NCBI GenBank assembly: GCA_010909725.1
Contig: JAACMV010000008.1
Location: 620,001-684,000, forward strand
Direction of reading: 5' to 3'
DNA length: 64,000 nucleotides
Source: Picochlorum sp. 'celeri'
Taxonomy: Eukaryota; Chlorophyta; Trebouxiophyceae
How positions within the stretch are numbered: position 1 is the first letter of the stretch; each line of letters starts with the position of its first letter. Made by a program: the position numbers and the translations under genes. Below, in pieces: positions 63,805 through 64,000 of the stretch. The notes below the pieces were generated by a model, which ran no database searches, was not told the DNA's origin, and was given only the letters and a program-made list of their open reading frames with translations.

Positions 63805-64000
63805 ATACCCTTTCCCTGCTCCACATACATCAATTAGTTTTCATTAAAGTGGTCGGTAGATTATTTGACGTTGCTCTTGGATGCATATGGCTCGATTGTA
63901 TGTTGATCGACACGTGTATACTATCAACAACCTCATCGGATGGGACTCTATTCACCATTCCCATCAAAGGAGCCCATTCATGGGCCAAGTTCACGAGGTG

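Noticed and set aside
1..64000. tRNA, rRNA, snRNA genes and CRISPR arrays
   Set aside because: I saw no cloverleaf with a TTCGA loop and acceptor pairing, no rRNA-like conserved stretch, no U6-like start and no regular repeat-spacer array. A covariance-model search would be needed to exclude small RNAs.

Overview
The window is nuclear DNA from a photosynthetic eukaryote, most likely a unicellular alga. Genes carry short GT-AG introns (mostly 63-180 nt), and the gene set is purely eukaryotic: RNA polymerase subunit, SmD3, pICln, nucleoporins, casein kinase 2, ATG12, dynamins and a DEAD-box mRNA export helicase. Plastid genes are also present: zeta-carotene desaturase, Ycf66, a phosphate/sugar-phosphate translocator, a twin-arginine thylakoid lumen protein and a DUF4079-type thylakoid protein. 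Their N-termini look like simple transit peptides with no preceding ER signal peptide, which argues for a primary plastid. An IPUT1-like GT8 enzyme and a DRP1-type dynamin fit a green-lineage relative. I cannot name the species.

Layout. 0-10 kb: IPUT1-like glycosyltransferase, zeta-carotene desaturase, a transposon-derived DNA-binding gene, RPB12, organellar TrpRS, a small membrane protein and a secreted flavin oxidase. 10-20 kb: HMG-box/histone-fold protein, RNase P subunit POP4, a multipass membrane protein, a cysteine-rich secreted protein, Na+/H+ exchanger, signal peptidase subunit SPCS2, SBPase and a METTL24-like methyltransferase. 20-34 kb: coiled-coil protein, SmD3, CK2 beta, a NUP98-NUP96 precursor, tRNA adenosine deaminase, a dynamin-like stalk/PH/GED protein without GTPase, and an atypical peroxiredoxin. 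34-46 kb: an ankyrin-cellulose synthase fusion, lumenal TPR protein, DRP1-type dynamin, a small two-TM protein and a tandem GH26 protein. 46-64 kb: two drug/metabolite-type transporters, PC-esterase-like protein, a hypothetical protein, DBP5, an FN3 protein, an MBD-DDT-PHD chromatin protein, DUF4079, Ycf66, succinyl-CoA ligase alpha, pICln, a small ORF and ATG12.

The genome is compact. Most neighbouring genes are convergent with stop codons 4-85 bp apart, and three same-strand pairs are so close (2, 35 and 68 bp) that shared transcripts are plausible. No operon-like pathway cluster is visible. Some neighbours do touch shared processes: cell-wall polysaccharides (cellulose synthase, GH26, PC-esterase), membrane remodelling (two dynamin-family genes) and nuclear export (NUP98-96, DBP5).

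Most exon structures were rebuilt by hand from reading frame, splice sites and family resemblance. The 39 introns rebuilt this way show an unusual 5' splice-site preference, GTRYGT. The other main leads are the GTPase-less dynamin, the ankyrin-cellulose synthase, the GH26 protein with a changed second active site, the HMG/POLE4-like fusion and the near-overlapping ATG12 pair. No tRNA, rRNA or CRISPR was recognised.
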